64,000 nt of DNA from Sthenelais limicola (Eukaryota > Annelida > Polychaeta > Phyllodocida > Sigalionidae): NCBI GenBank assembly GCA_942159475.1, contig OW804096.1, forward strand, positions 17,880,906 through 17,944,905, written 5' to 3'. Position numbers and translations under genes: made by a program. This document shows, piece by piece, positions 23,195-34,900 of this stretch. How positions within the stretch are numbered: position 1 is the stretch's first letter; each line of letters begins with the position of its first letter. The notes under the pieces are model-generated. The model saw only the letters and a program-made list of their open reading frames with translations, ran no database searches and was not told where the DNA came from.

Positions 23195-23945
23195 ATGGAT
23201 AAACAAATCAACGGTTCCCTACCACAGGGACGCAGCACAAGGCATGAAAGTGCACCACCCAGGAGAGATAACCCCAACAACTACTTTGCCAAGATTCTCC
23301 CAATAGCCGCTGACCAATGGCATCTCTATCGGTCAGCCTGCCAAAGATATCTCACCCTCAACATCAAAGCTAGCCACCATGACTCGCTAGCCGCAAAGCA
23401 TTCCCAAAGTGGAAGGTGGGAGCTTGTCCCCCATCAGGGATGATCCTCACCCAAAAGGAAGCAGAGAACTTTGTGACTCTTCGGAAAGCCTACAGAACAA
23501 AGATCTTGCACCTAACAGCTGCGTCCACGAGGACCAAAGCTTTGTCGTCCAAAAGTAAGGCTGCTGCAAACCTCACAGCCATGGAGAACTTATATTTTGG
23601 TCAGACGGAATACTCCCTTGAAGAGGCCCTCAATACCATGAAGGACATTACTGCAAGAGAGGCAGTTAAACTCAATACAGCACTCAATAAACAGAGTGCC
23701 TCTCTGAAGTCTGACCCCGATTTCCACATGTGGTCTGGCATTGATCGGAACTTCCGTCCCACAAAAGCCAGCAAACCTAACACTGCCCCTAACAACAGAG
23801 GCAGGCCCCAACAGAGACCTAAGAACAATGCTAACTCAAACTCGCAAGCCCCAAAGGGCGCATCGGGGTTTGGGAACCCCGGGAAGAGGAAGGTAGGAGT
23901 ACCCCCTCCTACCAAAGTTGCCAAGAAGACCAACAGACCACCCTA
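23195..23945 (+). CDS. Basic ORF upstream of PLE reverse transcriptase, in two overlapping frames
   Basis: The first frame starts MDKQINGSLPQGRSTRHES and ends at TGA 23441-23443. The second frame overlaps it at ATGA (23440-23443) and runs to 23945 with MILTQKEAENFVTLRKAY and a Pro/Asn/Lys-rich tail (NRGRPQQRPKNNANSNSQ). The tail resembles RNA-binding gag-like tails. Either the two frames use termination-reinitiation, or a single ORF1 has been frameshifted. About 0.3 kb downstream the frame at 24099 carries the N-terminal signature of a PLE reverse transcriptase, so this is probably that element's ORF1. I recognise no named domain. Confidence 0.5.
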
Positions 23946-24098
23946 ATCCAGGTGCAGTGCACCACAGACTGAGGCAACAGAACATACCGTAATGATACAG
24001 AAAATGGCCGAGACACTGTCCAACTTCATGGACATGCTGTCGAAGAAAAAGTAATCTGTAACAACTACATTTTCAATTACAAATCTGATTTTTGTGAA

Positions 24099-24485
24099 AT
24101 GGATCTGATTAACTTTGTAATTAAGTTCAACTATTTGAACTGCCACTGTTTCACTTGCCAAACAAATTACAATGCATTACTTCTGAGCAACCCAGACAGT
24201 TGGGGAGCTATTAAAGAAACTCTTTTCATGTACATTGATTTCAATTATCCCAATACGAACGCGAATGCTACACTTGATGATAACCTAGTTTTACAAAATG
24301 GCGTTATCAACCTTTCTAGTCTAGAACTATCAGCAGGCGAAACCAACTTACTAACCAAAGATTTAGATTTTGTACCCACTCCATCAACCCCTGACCGAGG
24401 CAAACTCATAGAAAATTTAGAGAAATTCAATACCTCTATTAACCCGGTGACATATTGTTTTTATTGGCTTTTTGAATTCACATAA
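24099..24485 (+). pseudogene. PLE reverse transcriptase, N-terminal piece only
   Basis: The frame contains VINLSSLELSAGETNLLTKD followed by LDFVPTPSTPDRGKLIENL. The pattern V-N-L-S...E...LL-K-L-F-PTP is the conserved N-terminal motif of Penelope-like RTs. No RT palm (YIDDI-type) or GIY-YIG follows before the frame closes, so the element is truncated at its 3' side at about 24450. That is the reverse of usual 5' truncation and suggests deletion or rearrangement. Confidence 0.62.
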
Positions 24486-25421
24486 CCTTGTTCTTTCACG
24501 AGGCTAAGTTTAAACAAAATGTTATTTTCAGTTTTTTTCCCAGTTAAACTGGAGTTTATCTCTTTAAGTCAATAAGTTATCAAATTGGTCTGTGTGTTTT
24601 CTTGTGTATATATTATGCATTAAAGTTTTGTATCATTACACATACATGTAATGTTTCCCTCAATTCATCTTGATATTTGATATTTGATATTAGAACAGTT
24701 TAGGTGCTATTAATTTGTCATTATCATCTGCAACATTCAGTTTGAATACTGCATTTTTTCAGTGTTTTGTTCTGGTACCGTTCCTGTTATGCAGCCAGAT
24801 AACCAGACCAGATGTGTTACATATGTGAAAGCACTATATGTTGTCTGTTCACAAAATGCTGTTGATAATACCCATATCTGTTGTTTCAAAGATTTGCCAT
24901 TTATGTAGTTAGCTTATGTTATAATATTGATGGCTTTAAATGCAAAAAGAAACCCCAGTATTTCAAACAGTTTTGTTAAGTTTAGTTCGATCAAAAAGAT
25001 CTGTCTGTACCTTTCTGTTTCAAACAATTAGTTTAACTTGGTATGTATGATCTTTATGGTGCTATGCATGGGTTTACACCCCAATAAAAAATAAAATTAC
25101 TTTTCCAAATAGAAATATAGTATCATTTAATCTTTTCTTTCCATTGCGCTCAAATCTAGACAAAAGGATGTATGGCTATTTTGTATACTATGATAAAATA
25201 TAGTGGTATCTCTAAATAGGTCTTATCAAAATTAATATTAATCATTAGAATATCTAATGAGCTCATTTTATATGAAGACCCTATTCCGGTAAGCTTAGTA
25301 TGTTTACCTTGGATTGTTAACAGACAACCCCATCCCCATTCTCCAGATATTATGTATCATAGCTATGCAGACAAACTTTCCATCTCAGAGGATGTGCTTG
25401 ATGTCATATGGACACTCATTT
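24486..25421. other. No gene seen
   Basis: AT-rich DNA with no ORF above background. Several aataaaa words and a tatttgatatttgatatt mini-repeat at about 24673 are the only features. Confidence 0.5.
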
Positions 25422-25512
25422 TCGGTGCAGTGGTTTGGTTTGGTTTGGTTTGGTTAGTTTCACCTCCGCTAATAGTAATTAAAAGTTAGCAGATATACTG
25501 TCGGTGCAGTGG
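25422..25512 (-). mobile_element. LINE 3'-end fragment (25434-25500) with 12-bp target duplication
   Basis: tcggtgcagtgg occurs at 25422-25433 and again at 25501-25512. Between them 67 bp match the reverse complement of the 3' end of the LINE at 31755-35818 (gttagtttcacctccgctaa, and gttagcagatatactg), including the (CCAAA)n tail. This is a strongly 5'-truncated minus-strand insertion with intact target duplication, which defines the true 3' end of that LINE family. Confidence 0.88.
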
Positions 25513-26340
25513 CCTTCTTGTAGTGAACTTCATATAAACAGACAAAAGGAAGTGGGGAGCAGTGCATCATGGGCCTCTTTATCACCGGGGAACCTGTGCG
25601 CCACCTTGTGGCAATTGTTGTTGCACATTCATTACCACCATCTGCCACCAGATTTCTGTGTGGTATGTTTTTCACGCGGACGGCGTGGAGGGCGAGCAAC
25701 CCTTTGGCGTGGAGAGCAGCCCTTACGTTACGGATACTTTAATTCCAATGATAATGGTGAGACTTTATTTATTCTTGGTATGCATTATCAGCATTATTTA
25801 TATCATTTCCATATACTTAAGGGCAGGGACACAGGCGCATTGTGTGGCATCTTGTTATCTCATTATAAGGATTCTATACTCATTACAGCTGCACGTACTC
25901 CCGAGTTGCACATCTTTTTATAAGTTTATATTCCAGGTTGTGGTGGGGCTAGCACCCTCTAAACCCCCCAAAAAGGTGGGTTGATAAGTGGTGGGTTAAG
26001 TGGGGGGGGGGTTTAGGGGGGACATATTTTTATTCAGGAGAAATAAGTGCTGGCATATGCCATAGCAAAATTAATGCAAGGCTCGGGCAAGCCCAGTCTC
26101 CCACCTTGCCCTGAATACGGGGGTTTGCTGCCTAGTATTAGCTAAATAATTATTCAATAATGGCCAAAGATTCAGATGTGCCAAATCTCCCAACTTGGAG
26201 GGAGATCTTCCGATTTTTAAGACAAATTGGCAATTCCTCTCGACCCAAAAGGCCCAAATTATGAAATCAAGTATATTTATCAAAAACATGCCCTAACTAT
26301 ACAAATTTGAATATCGTAGAGTAACTACCCTGGTCACAGG
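25513..26340. other. No supported gene; G-rich tract
   Basis: Overlapping ORFs at 25504-25923 and 25562-25984 are shadows of each other with no domain. At 25974-26025 G runs (ggtgggtt, gtggtggg, then ten G and six G) could form a G-quadruplex. 26071-26289 minus has no motif. Confidence 0.4.
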
Positions 26341-27360
26341 TTATTTCACTTCAACTGAATTCATTCAAACAATCAATTCATTGTTCGAAACTATCAAATT
26401 CACCGCAGAATACAGCAGGACCTCAGTCAACTTTTTAGATATCACCATCTACAGAGGCAACAATAATGCCATACTCACCAAACAGTACACAAAACCCACA
26501 GACAGAGGACAATAACTACACGCAAGGTCCTACCACCCAGGACACACAGTAAAGTCTATAGCCTACAGTCAGGCCCTTCGTCTTAGACTAATCAATTCAA
26601 ACATCAACGAATATGATATTTCCACAAACAGAGACTCTTAACAATCCGAGGACACAATCACAGAAAAACACTCGACACCATCAAGCGAGTAAGGTCCATG
26701 GACATACAGGACCTAGTCCACCCCAAACCCAAAGCAAAAAAGAAACAAATACCATTTGCCATACAGTATACTCCACACAACAGTATTGCTGAAAAAATCC
26801 TAAAGGAAGCAACGTCCTTCCTTCGACCCAACCCAGCCAACCAACGATTTCTTCAATATAAGTGTTTGGTCGCCTACAGAAGGGCACCAAACATGAAAGA
26901 CCTTTTGGTACATTCCAACCACCCACCCAGTGCCAAACATCACACAAGTAGACCATGCATGCGCATGTCCTGTCCAATCTGTGAAACAGTCATCACCACG
27001 AAGAAAATTTGTTCTACTACCAACCAGAAAAACCACAAAATACAAGGTCACAACACCTGTGACACACTAAATGCCATCTACTGTATCACCTGCCCCTTTC
27101 CCAGCTGCCGCCAACAATACATTGGCGAAACAGGTCGCACAGTATGACAATGTATCACCGAACATATGGGTGACATACGCAACAGACGACGGGAAAAACC
27201 TGTCGCAAAACATTTTCTTGACCATGACCTACAGCAAAAAGACCTACTAATTACCATTCTGGATTCCAGTCCCAAGAACCAGAATGACCGAAAACGACTA
27301 GAAGAGGCTTGGATCCTCATACTAGATACCCACCATCCCAAAGGTATGAACCTGCAGTAA
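26341..27360 (+). pseudogene. PLE copy C: RT thumb and GIY-YIG endonuclease, broken
   Basis: Starts with RT C-terminal sequence (TIKFTAEYSRTSVNFLDIT, then KQYTKPTD and LHARSYHPGHTVKSIAYSQA), typical of Penelope-like RTs just after the palm. A linker frame at 26698 follows (YKCLVAYRRAPNMKDLL, CPICETV), and then the GIY-YIG nuclease: AIYCITC...QQYIGETGRTV and, after a stop, REKPVAKHFLDHDL, RLEEAWILILDTHHPKGMNL. Nicking by this nuclease normally primes reverse transcription. Lesions: TAA at 26513 in GQ-LH, a frameshift near 26640, and TGA at 27145 where CGA (Arg) is expected. The 5' part of the RT is missing. A zinc-finger ORF follows at 27592. Confidence 0.85.
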
Positions 27361-27591
27361 TAAAGAAACCGCGCGGGAAAACCCCCCGCGAGCCACATAA
27401 TAACTAACCGCTCCCCACAGAGACCACGCCCCTAACAACCAACGCCATGACAACGACGCGCCTTTCTACACGCTGATTGGCTGAGCCTAGTTCCTAACTA
27501 GGCCAGTACATCTGGCTTCCAAAACAAACCTCGCACGCACAGCACGCGCCAGCTTCAAAACAGCTGTCCAGTAATCAATCCGACATCAACA

Positions 27592-28757
27592 ATGGATTCA
27601 GACAGGAAATCCCACTCAGATCACTCAGATAACCGCGTCCAATGCCACTTATGTGGCACATGGATGTCAAGTCGGGGAGGAGCACTGATTCGCCACTTAA
27701 ACAAGCAACAGAGCAGACAAAATGGACAAACTTTATGTGACAAACAATATGTGACAAACTTTTCACTAGAAAACAGGAATTCACTATTCATTGCAATAGA
27801 AAACATGACGGGGATATCCCCCTTACGAAAACAATACTCTCAAATGAAGCTCCCAAGAAGCCAGTACCACCCGTAGTCACTCTGCCCATCATTAAGACAT
27901 TCACTACGAGTGCCCCAAAAGCCCTGTTCAGAATTATAGCGGGAAACAACTCTCCATATGTTACAGGAAAACTACCACCGAAGCCCCAGAATAAACCTCA
28001 AGGCAGCAAAATGATACATCCACCAAGCTTCCCCATTATACGACCCCAAGATCGTATTACAACGCAGAAACACACACCGATCGCATCAACATCTCATGCC
28101 GCATCACCAACGCAAGATCCGACGATGAAAGCTCCCCGCACCCAGCACAAGCCACCAACTCCTCAGCCATGCCCACCTAGAGCTGAGAGCCTCATACGAC
28201 CACCAGTCTCACTAAAACGACCAGCTAACAATACAAGTCAGTACAAACCAGTAACACCAGTTCAACCATTTGTCTCCACGACACCAAAAAAGGTGAAATT
28301 AGTAAACAGCAACGACTCCAACAGGTTAGACTTTACCAACATTATAAATTGGCCTTTAGGCCCAGTAAACCTATCTGATGATTCGTCAGACTCCATACCA
28401 GCCCCTACGAATCCGAACACAGTGACAACCACGCCCACCCCCACTCGGAGTAGTACACCTCTCCTTGATGAACGTTCCCTCTCCCAGAATATCAGTACAT
28501 CTTGCAACGACCTATCTGTCTCCAGCAGCGATTCTGGAGAAACAACACTTGATAACAAACTACAGGAACTGTTAAAACAAGATCCCAAACCCCAAACAGT
28601 TGACGCCTATACGATGACTTCCCCAGACAAGACTTCGCTAAAGCAAGCAAGAACATTGTCAATCTCATATAGTGCAATTGACTCAATCGATCCAGCAATT
28701 GGCTCAGAAATTAAGCCTATCCTAATCCGTAAAGGAATTCTGTATGATCCTAATTAA
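27592..28757 (+). pseudogene. PLE copy C: downstream C2H2 zinc-finger ORF, frameshifted
   Basis: ATG at 27592 gives MDSDRKSHSDHSDNRVQCHL with a first finger C-x2-C-x13-H. The second finger begins LCDKQYVTNFSLE in this frame, but its His residues (HCNRKH) lie in another frame, so a frameshift sits near 27770. That other frame runs open without a stop from about 27770 through 28011 to 28757: Pro/Thr/Ser-rich linker, then SSDSSDS-like acidic blocks and a C-terminal motif AIDSIDPAIGSE, KPILIRKGILYDPN before TAA. Matching ORFs follow GIY-YIG at 36785 and 53346, and matching C-termini occur at 41311 and more loosely at 40163. The role is unknown; nucleic-acid binding for targeting or RNP assembly is my inference. 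Confidence 0.72.
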
Positions 28758-28953
28758 TGATTATCAGCTAAAAACAGCTACTAGAAAACTGAAAAAAATC
28801 AATACAAAGTTAAATTCAATTCTCATATACTAATCCAATGAACTTCTAGCCATATTATATATGTTAAAAAATTTTTTTACCCCGATCAGCTACACTGTAA
28901 CTACATCTTTTTACACCTAAGCCCTTACTTGTACCTTAAATGTCATCAACAAC

Positions 28954-29189
28954 TCCTGAAGAAGGGTGAGTGAGTGAGTGAGATTGGTTGCTTTACGCCC
29001 TTATCAACACTTTGAAGTGTTATATCAAGGGCGGGAGAGCTGAGAGGGAGGCAGTTTATGATCATACCCAGGAAACAGAGATAGAGAAGAAGGGAGAGAT
29101 AGACAGAGAAAAGAGACAGAAAGGCACTTTAAGGTCTCACCCAGGACCAGGCACTTTAAGGTCTTACCCAGGACCATCCTGAAGAAGGG
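28954..29189 (+). mobile_element. SINE-like (GTGA)n element with 13-bp target duplication
   Basis: tcctgaagaaggg flanks the insert at 28954-28966 and 29177-29189. The 210-bp element (28967-29176) opens with (TGAG)n, continues ttggttgctttacgccctta and ttatatcaagggcgggagag, has an AG-rich middle, and ends with two copies of ctttaaggtct-acccaggacca. The same start and end recur at 51773 and 52167, and shortened versions at 45737, 7021 and 47653. It encodes nothing and has no poly(A), so it is probably mobilised by a LINE partner. It landed inside the hammerhead-like motif of PLE copy C. Confidence 0.88.
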
Positions 29190-29212
29190 CAAGTCGCCCG
29201 AAAGCTCGAGAT
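29178..29212 (+). ncRNA. Hammerhead-ribozyme-like motif at the end of PLE copy C
   Basis: CTGAAGA, a bulged A, then GGGC-aagtc-GCCC as stem II, then GAAA and GCTC. This matches the hammerhead core order CUGANGA-stem II-GAAA-NUH. Before the SINE-like insertion the left flank (aactc) could pair with gag after the cleavage site as a short stem I. It sits 0.4 kb after the zinc-finger ORF and is followed by aataaaacaacaagtttatt repeats shared with the PLE end at 41725. Confidence 0.6.
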
Positions 29213-29640
29213 AACCAAATAAAACAACAAGTTTATTATAAAACAACAAGTTTATTATGCTCTTTCATCAATTACATCAACTGTTTAAGCCAGCCTCCCC
29301 AATATACAGCGAGCCCCCTTCCCTCTACTGTATTTCACTTCAAGCCAGAACTATTTTCCTAAGAACCCAACTCAAGTTACAATTTATTGCCTTTGTGGTG
29401 ACAGTTGTTCTTGTGGGGCAGGATGATAATGTCCTTTCCATGCCCCCGAATACTTGGAATTGGACTCCAGGGATTTTGTTTCTTACAAACTTCCTCCTGT
29501 AATTCCTCCAGTTACCATGTTTGTTCATCTATGAATAACATCATATAAACTAGCAATGGGCTATACACATGAGCATCTAATTATAAATTAATATGTGCAC
29601 ATGTATGTACACAAACACTAATTCATACATATATATATGA
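29213..29640. other. PLE copy C terminal sequence and flank
   Basis: Contains two tandem copies of aaaacaacaagtttattat (29219-29258), then ctctttcatcaatt and sequence that continues to resemble 41725-41800, so PLE-derived DNA extends past the hammerhead-like motif. From about 29350 I see nothing coding. Confidence 0.5.
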
Positions 29641-29997
29641 CACCGTATACGTTTCTGTGAGAAACGGTATAGAAAGGCATATGAGCTTAAACGTCATAAG
29701 AACGGCCAGCACAAGTGTGAAGATTATCCATGTATACCCGAAGGACAGTTCAACCCTTTGGCAGCAGCTGAACGTCCCAAAGTACATGTACCACCCCCTG
29801 AAGCGAGGACACTCTCTCAGGGTAATTACAAAAATCCAGGAATTGAATGTTTAGCTCCCTAACCTAAAAAAGCTTGCCAGTTCGAACCTATTGCTTCAAC
29901 TTCAAATGCATCACCGATTAAATGCCCTATACCTGACGTAAAATCAAGCCCACCTACAGATTCGGAAACCATATTAAGGCGAGATTTGGACTTCTGA
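29641..29997 (+). pseudogene. C2H2 zinc-finger exon relic
   Basis: Frame from 29641: HRIRFCEKRYRKAYELKRHK then NGQHKC, half of a C2H2 finger (first Cys pair incomplete), followed by EDYPCIPEGQFNPLAAAERP and a Pro/Ser-rich tail. An in-frame TAA at 29860-29862 interrupts it; the frame stays open afterwards to TGA at 29995, with consistent coding-like composition. It lies 0.5 kb upstream of SGNH-hydrolase exons on the same strand, so both may be parts of one multi-exon transposon gene. Confidence 0.5.
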
Positions 29998-30497
29998 GTC
30001 CCAAACGGCTCCGTCTGATGCTAGTACTATTAATACAAGTTAAAAGAAGTTAGCTGGTCAATGATGGTTAGTTGCATATCAATGATGGTAGATGGTCTTT
30101 GTGGGGGAGAATGTTAATAGCCATTCTCCTTGGCATCAGGGCTGACTCACCCTCGTGCTCGATATGTGTGATGATGAATATTAATGACTCTTATTGATAT
30201 TAAGGAACCTCATTATACTCACATGTGTAAACGCGTGTTTCACATCCCCCCAACTCCCCAAAGACCTTATAGATATACTCATCATGCCGAATACTGCTCA
30301 CGTAATGGTATACATTTCCAAATACAATTCTTGAACAATGTTAACTGAGAGCACAGGGTTTTAAGATTGAAGATGTTCAAGTTACAACTCACTAATACTA
30401 TTAACAATCTATACTCTTTCTCATTGGTACAAGGTAGCAGCACAAATTCTTTTGCATATATCCTACTCAGCATATTTATATTATATTTTTATGACAG

Positions 30498-30797
30498 ATG
30501 GCTTGCAATCACTCCCCTATCATCTTAGTTGTTGGAGGCAATGACCTCGCCAACGGGGTAACCCCTGTAAAGGTTTTAGGCTATTTAGAGCGAATTGTGA
30601 GGTAGGTTAAGAAACCCTGCTAATAATATTTTATAATATAATGATCATTTTCACATCTTCAAAAGTTTTTGAATGAATAGAATAACATGTTTCTTATATT
30701 TCTGGTCACAGCTGCAGAGAGACAGACAGGTGCTAGTCTGGACTGTCATGCAAAGGTGGAACACGCCTCTGGCACTGATCAAGACTTTAAATCAGTA
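30498..30797 (+). pseudogene. SGNH/GDSL-hydrolase-like exons, decayed
   Basis: Exon 30498-30601 (acceptor tgacag, donor ag|gtaggt) reads SPIILVVGGNDLANGVTP and GYLERIV. The GGND box is block III of SGNH hydrolases. A second exon at about 30711-30794 (acceptor cacag, donor gtaagt) reads RQVLVWTVMQRWNTPLALIK. Phases of the two exons do not match, so the copy is probably broken. The 5' and 3' blocks of the same kind of gene occur at 49810-50205. SGNH domains are known riders in transposon proteins. Confidence 0.5.
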
Positions 30798-31039
30798 AGT
30801 CGAAAATGTGAAACATCAGTTAATTTCAGAAGCCAAGGGTTAAATTAATTTCAATATTAATGATGAATAGAATAATGATAATATCTTTTTTTGATCTAAG
30901 TGCCTATGTGCCTAAACAGGCTGATTCAAGGGCTACCATGCCAGATTATCCCAACCTACTGGGCCCACCTACAAGCGACTCCACATATCCAGGACGACAA
31001 GGGACAGTGTTCATCCTACTCAGGATACGTCTAAAAATA

Positions 31040-31754
31040 TCAGTAATATTATTACCGGATCCCTAAGAGGAAGGGTAATAGTATATTTCCTACCTAAAAT
31101 CCACAAAACCAACAATCCGGGCAGACCCATCGTATCAGGCTGCAACAGCCCCACTGAACTGTTCTCCCATTATGTACACCGCATATTAGCTCCATTTGTC
31201 CCAACCCTTGACAGCTATGTGAAAGACACCAACCACTTCCTCAGAATAATCAAAGACTCAGCACAATTAGACCCTGGATACTACCTCTTAACAATTGACG
31301 TATCCTCTCTCTATACGAATATACCACACACAGAAGGCATACATGCCGCTCACAGGTTTCTAACACAGAGAGGGGTACAAGAACCACCCACACATGTAGT
31401 CCTCCACCTCATATACCTGATCCTGATGAAGAATGCCTTCACATTCAACAACCGATTCTTTCACCAAATAAACGGAACAGCCATGAAAACAAAAATGGCT
31501 CCTACATATGCCAATTTCTTTATGGGAGATTTAAAAATCAAGTTACTAGAAAATTCACCCAAGGTATGGAAAAGATACATAGATGACATTTTTTGCATCG
31601 TACCAAATGGGGAAGAAAACATTGGAACACTTCTCACATATCTTAACTCCCAACACCCTACCATCAAATTCACCGCTGAATCCAGTCCTTATACAATCAA
31701 CTACTTGGATGTCACCGTGTATACAGACGAAAACAACTGCCTGAGAACTACCCT
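31040..31754 (+). pseudogene. PLE copy B: reverse transcriptase, upstream half
   Basis: Open frame through VIVYFLPKIHKTNNPGRPIV (fingers), SYVKDTNHFLRIIKDS, the palm motif LLTIDVSSLYTNIPHTEGI, then NGTAMKTKMAPTYANFFMG and the catalytic KRYIDDIF, ending with TINYLDVTVYT. These are the Penelope-like RT blocks in order. The reading frame is intact up to 31754, where the LINE begins. The matching C-terminal half resumes at 35819 with KPTDTHQYLHYHSN. The N-terminal part of the RT is missing (5' truncated). The ORF on to 31989 is a chance fusion with the LINE's ORF1 tail. Confidence 0.88.
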
Positions 31755-31989
31755 CTCTGGTGCAAAGGCTACTACCCAGAGCCCAAGTGTGAGAGAGTTA
31801 GCGGGAGAGTATGAAAAAAGGAGGTTGAACAGGGATTTTGAAAAAAGAAACCTTATTACAAGCCCAAGGCTGACAAGATCTGGCCAACCCTTGGATGGTC
31901 AGACCACAACAATAGAGCAACAGCAGATGGAAGAACCTGTAAAAACATCCAACAGGTTTGAATCCCTCACTAACCATGATGGATCATAA
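31755..31989 (+). CDS. LINE ORF1 (gag-like), C-terminal remnant
   Basis: About 78 codons, in the same frame as the upstream PLE RT by chance, reading ELAGEYEKRRLNRDFEKRN and ending VKTSNRFESLTNHDGS at TAA 31987. An NRF-SL ending just before ORF2 is common in gag-like ORF1s of such LINEs. The stop overlaps the ORF2 start region (ATG 31976 or 31979), so the two ORFs are overlapping or reinitiation-coupled. The rest of ORF1, with any zinc knuckles, was lost to 5' truncation. Confidence 0.7.
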
Positions 31990-34900
31990 ACATACCATCC
32001 TGCAATGGAATTGCAGAGGTTTTAGAGCCAACCTGGAGTCATTGCAACTTCTTTGCAAAGACTTCAACCCAGTGGCACTAGCCCTGCAAGAAATAAAGAC
32101 AATAAAGCCACAACATATAAAACTAAGAGGCTATGAAGTATACCTGAAACTCCCTGATGGTGATACACCAAAGGGAGGAGTAAGTCTATTCATAGCCTGT
32201 GAACATCCACAACAGGAAATACATTTAGACACCCAACTGCAGGCTGTTGCTGCTCGTATAACCTTAAATACACCTGTCACACTCTGTTGTCTGTACCTAC
32301 CACCAGACAAGAGTGTCTCTCAGACAGAACTAACAGGAATAATTAACCAACTCCCATCCCCATTCATATTGATGGGTGACTTTAACGCTCACAATACTGT
32401 CTGGGGGGACTCAAGGATAGATGGAAAGGGGAGAATGATTGAGAGAATCATTGACCGCAAGTCATTGTGCCTCTTCAACAGGAAGGAAGCAACCTACCAT
32501 CATCCTGCTTCTGGAACATTCTCCTCCATTGACCTCTCTTTGAGTGACGCTTCAGTATTTGCTGATTTTGACTGGAAAGTACATCATGACCTTTGTGGTA
32601 GTGACCACTTTCCAATCATTATCCAGACTGAACGGAAAAACAAAGACACCGAGCGTCCACCTAGGTGGAACATAGCAAAGGCTGACTGGGAGGAGTACCA
32701 AAAGAAATGCAAACAATCATTTCGTTCATGGCCACTGATAAAGGAAAGGGAAGAACATCCTGCCGAGTACTTTGCCAATAACCTTAGGGAAATCAGTGCC
32801 ATGTGCATTGGGAAAACCTCCATCACACAAAAGAGACAAAAATGCCCCTGGTTCAATGAGCGATGCCAGGAGGCCAGGAGGGAAAGAAGAAAGGCCCTCC
32901 GTAAATTCAGGAAGACCATCACACCTGAAAATATGCACAGTTACCTCAACACTAGAGCCATCACAAAGCAGACTTTCAAGCAGGAGAGGAGAGAATCATT
33001 CCACACTTATGTGGGTTCACTCTCCAAATCCACTCCTATGCGAAAAGTATTCCAACAGATTCGGAAGCTTAACGGGGACCCTCCACCTACAGTACTTCAT
33101 CTTCAGGATGGACCTGTAAAGGTGGAGACCCCTAAGGAAATTGCAGACACCATGGCTGAGCAATTCAGGAAGGTGTCATCTAGTGACAACTGCTCAGACC
33201 AGTTCCTGAGTCATAAAACTAAATGTGAGAGACAGAAGCTCAACTTTGAATCCCGTAATGAGGAAAGCTACAACAAGCCTTTCACCAAGGATGAGTTGCA
33301 GCATGCGCTCTCACAGGCAAAAGACTCCTGCCCTGGACCAGATGACATCCATTACCAGATGTTGAAACACTTACCAGAGGAAACCATGCACCTTCTTCTG
33401 GAGGTGTACAATGACATCTGGGTCACCGGAAATTATCCACCATCGTGGTCAGAGGCAATAGTTGTGCCAATTCCTAAACCAGGAAAAAACCCAACGTTGG
33501 CCTCTAGCTACCGTCCAATAGCCATGACCAGTTGTATGGCCAAAACAATGGAAAGATTGGTGAACAACAGGCTAGTCTACTTTCTTGAATCGAAAGGGCA
33601 CCTTTCAGTTCACCAATCCGGATTTCGTCGAGGACGCAGCACAACAGATCACCTAGTGAGCCTGGAGAGCTGGATCCGAGATGGGTTTGCTAACAAAGAA
33701 CATGTGGTCAGTGTCTTCTTTGACCTGGAGAAGGCATATGATACCACCTGGAGGTATGGGATCATGAGAGACATTCACAAGCTGGGTTTGAGAGGAAGAC
33801 TGACTGGATTTATTGGAAACTTTCTGACGGATAGATCTTTCCAAGTCCGCCTAGGGTCAGTCCTCTCTGAAAGTGAAGAGCAGGAAATGGGTGTACTCCA
33901 AGGCTGTATCCTCTCAGTGACCCTCTTCAGTGTTAAGATCAACAGCATCACTAAACAACTTCAACCTAGTGTTGAATGCTGCTTGTATGTGGATGATTTT
34001 GTCATCTGCTACAAGGGCACCCACATGCGAACAATTGAACGCATACTACAGCAGACTCTGACAAGACTAGCTGAGTGGAGCACCAACAATGGCTTCAAAT
34101 TCTCAGCAGAGAAAACTTGTGTTGTGCATTTCTGCCGAAGGCGAGGGTGCAAAGAGGAGCCAACACTATATCTCCAAGGAAAAAATCTGGTAGTCCAGGA
34201 GGAGGTAAAATTCCTTGGCGTGGTATTTGACAGGATTCTTTCCTTCAAACCACACATTGAATACCTCCGGAGGAAATGCCAGAAGGCAATGAACCTGCTG
34301 AAGGTCCTCAGTCACCCCAACTGGGGTTGTAACAAAGAGACCTTGCTGACATTGTACAAAATGTATATCCAATCAAGGTTAGACTATGGATCTATGGTGT
34401 ATGCCTCTGCTCCAAGGTCTTACCTGGACAGACTTAAGCCCATTCAGAACCAGGGACTGAGACTTTGTCTTGGAGCCTTACGTACAACTCCTTCACCAAG
34501 CCTTCATATTGAAGCTGGTATACCACCTCTGGAGTTTCGCCGGGAAAAGCTCACACTGCAATACACTATACGTGTCAGAGCTAACCCCAAAAATCCAGCC
34601 CACAAACTCATATTTGACAACAAGAACACTGTGTATCGGGAGAAGCCAAATGCCATCAAACCAATGGCAGTGACAGCAAGGTCTTTATTCCGAGAAGCTG
34701 GTGTACCAATGAAAAGAGTATTGACTGAAATACCACCAGAGACTCCACCATGGGAACAAAAATTACCCCTGGTTATCCTGGACCTTGACGCAAACAAGAA
34801 AACTGAGACTCCTGTGCATGTATTTGAAAAACAATACAGTGAAATCAGGACACAGTTTGAAAGCCATACAGCCATTTTCACCGATGGTTCCAAAGATGGT

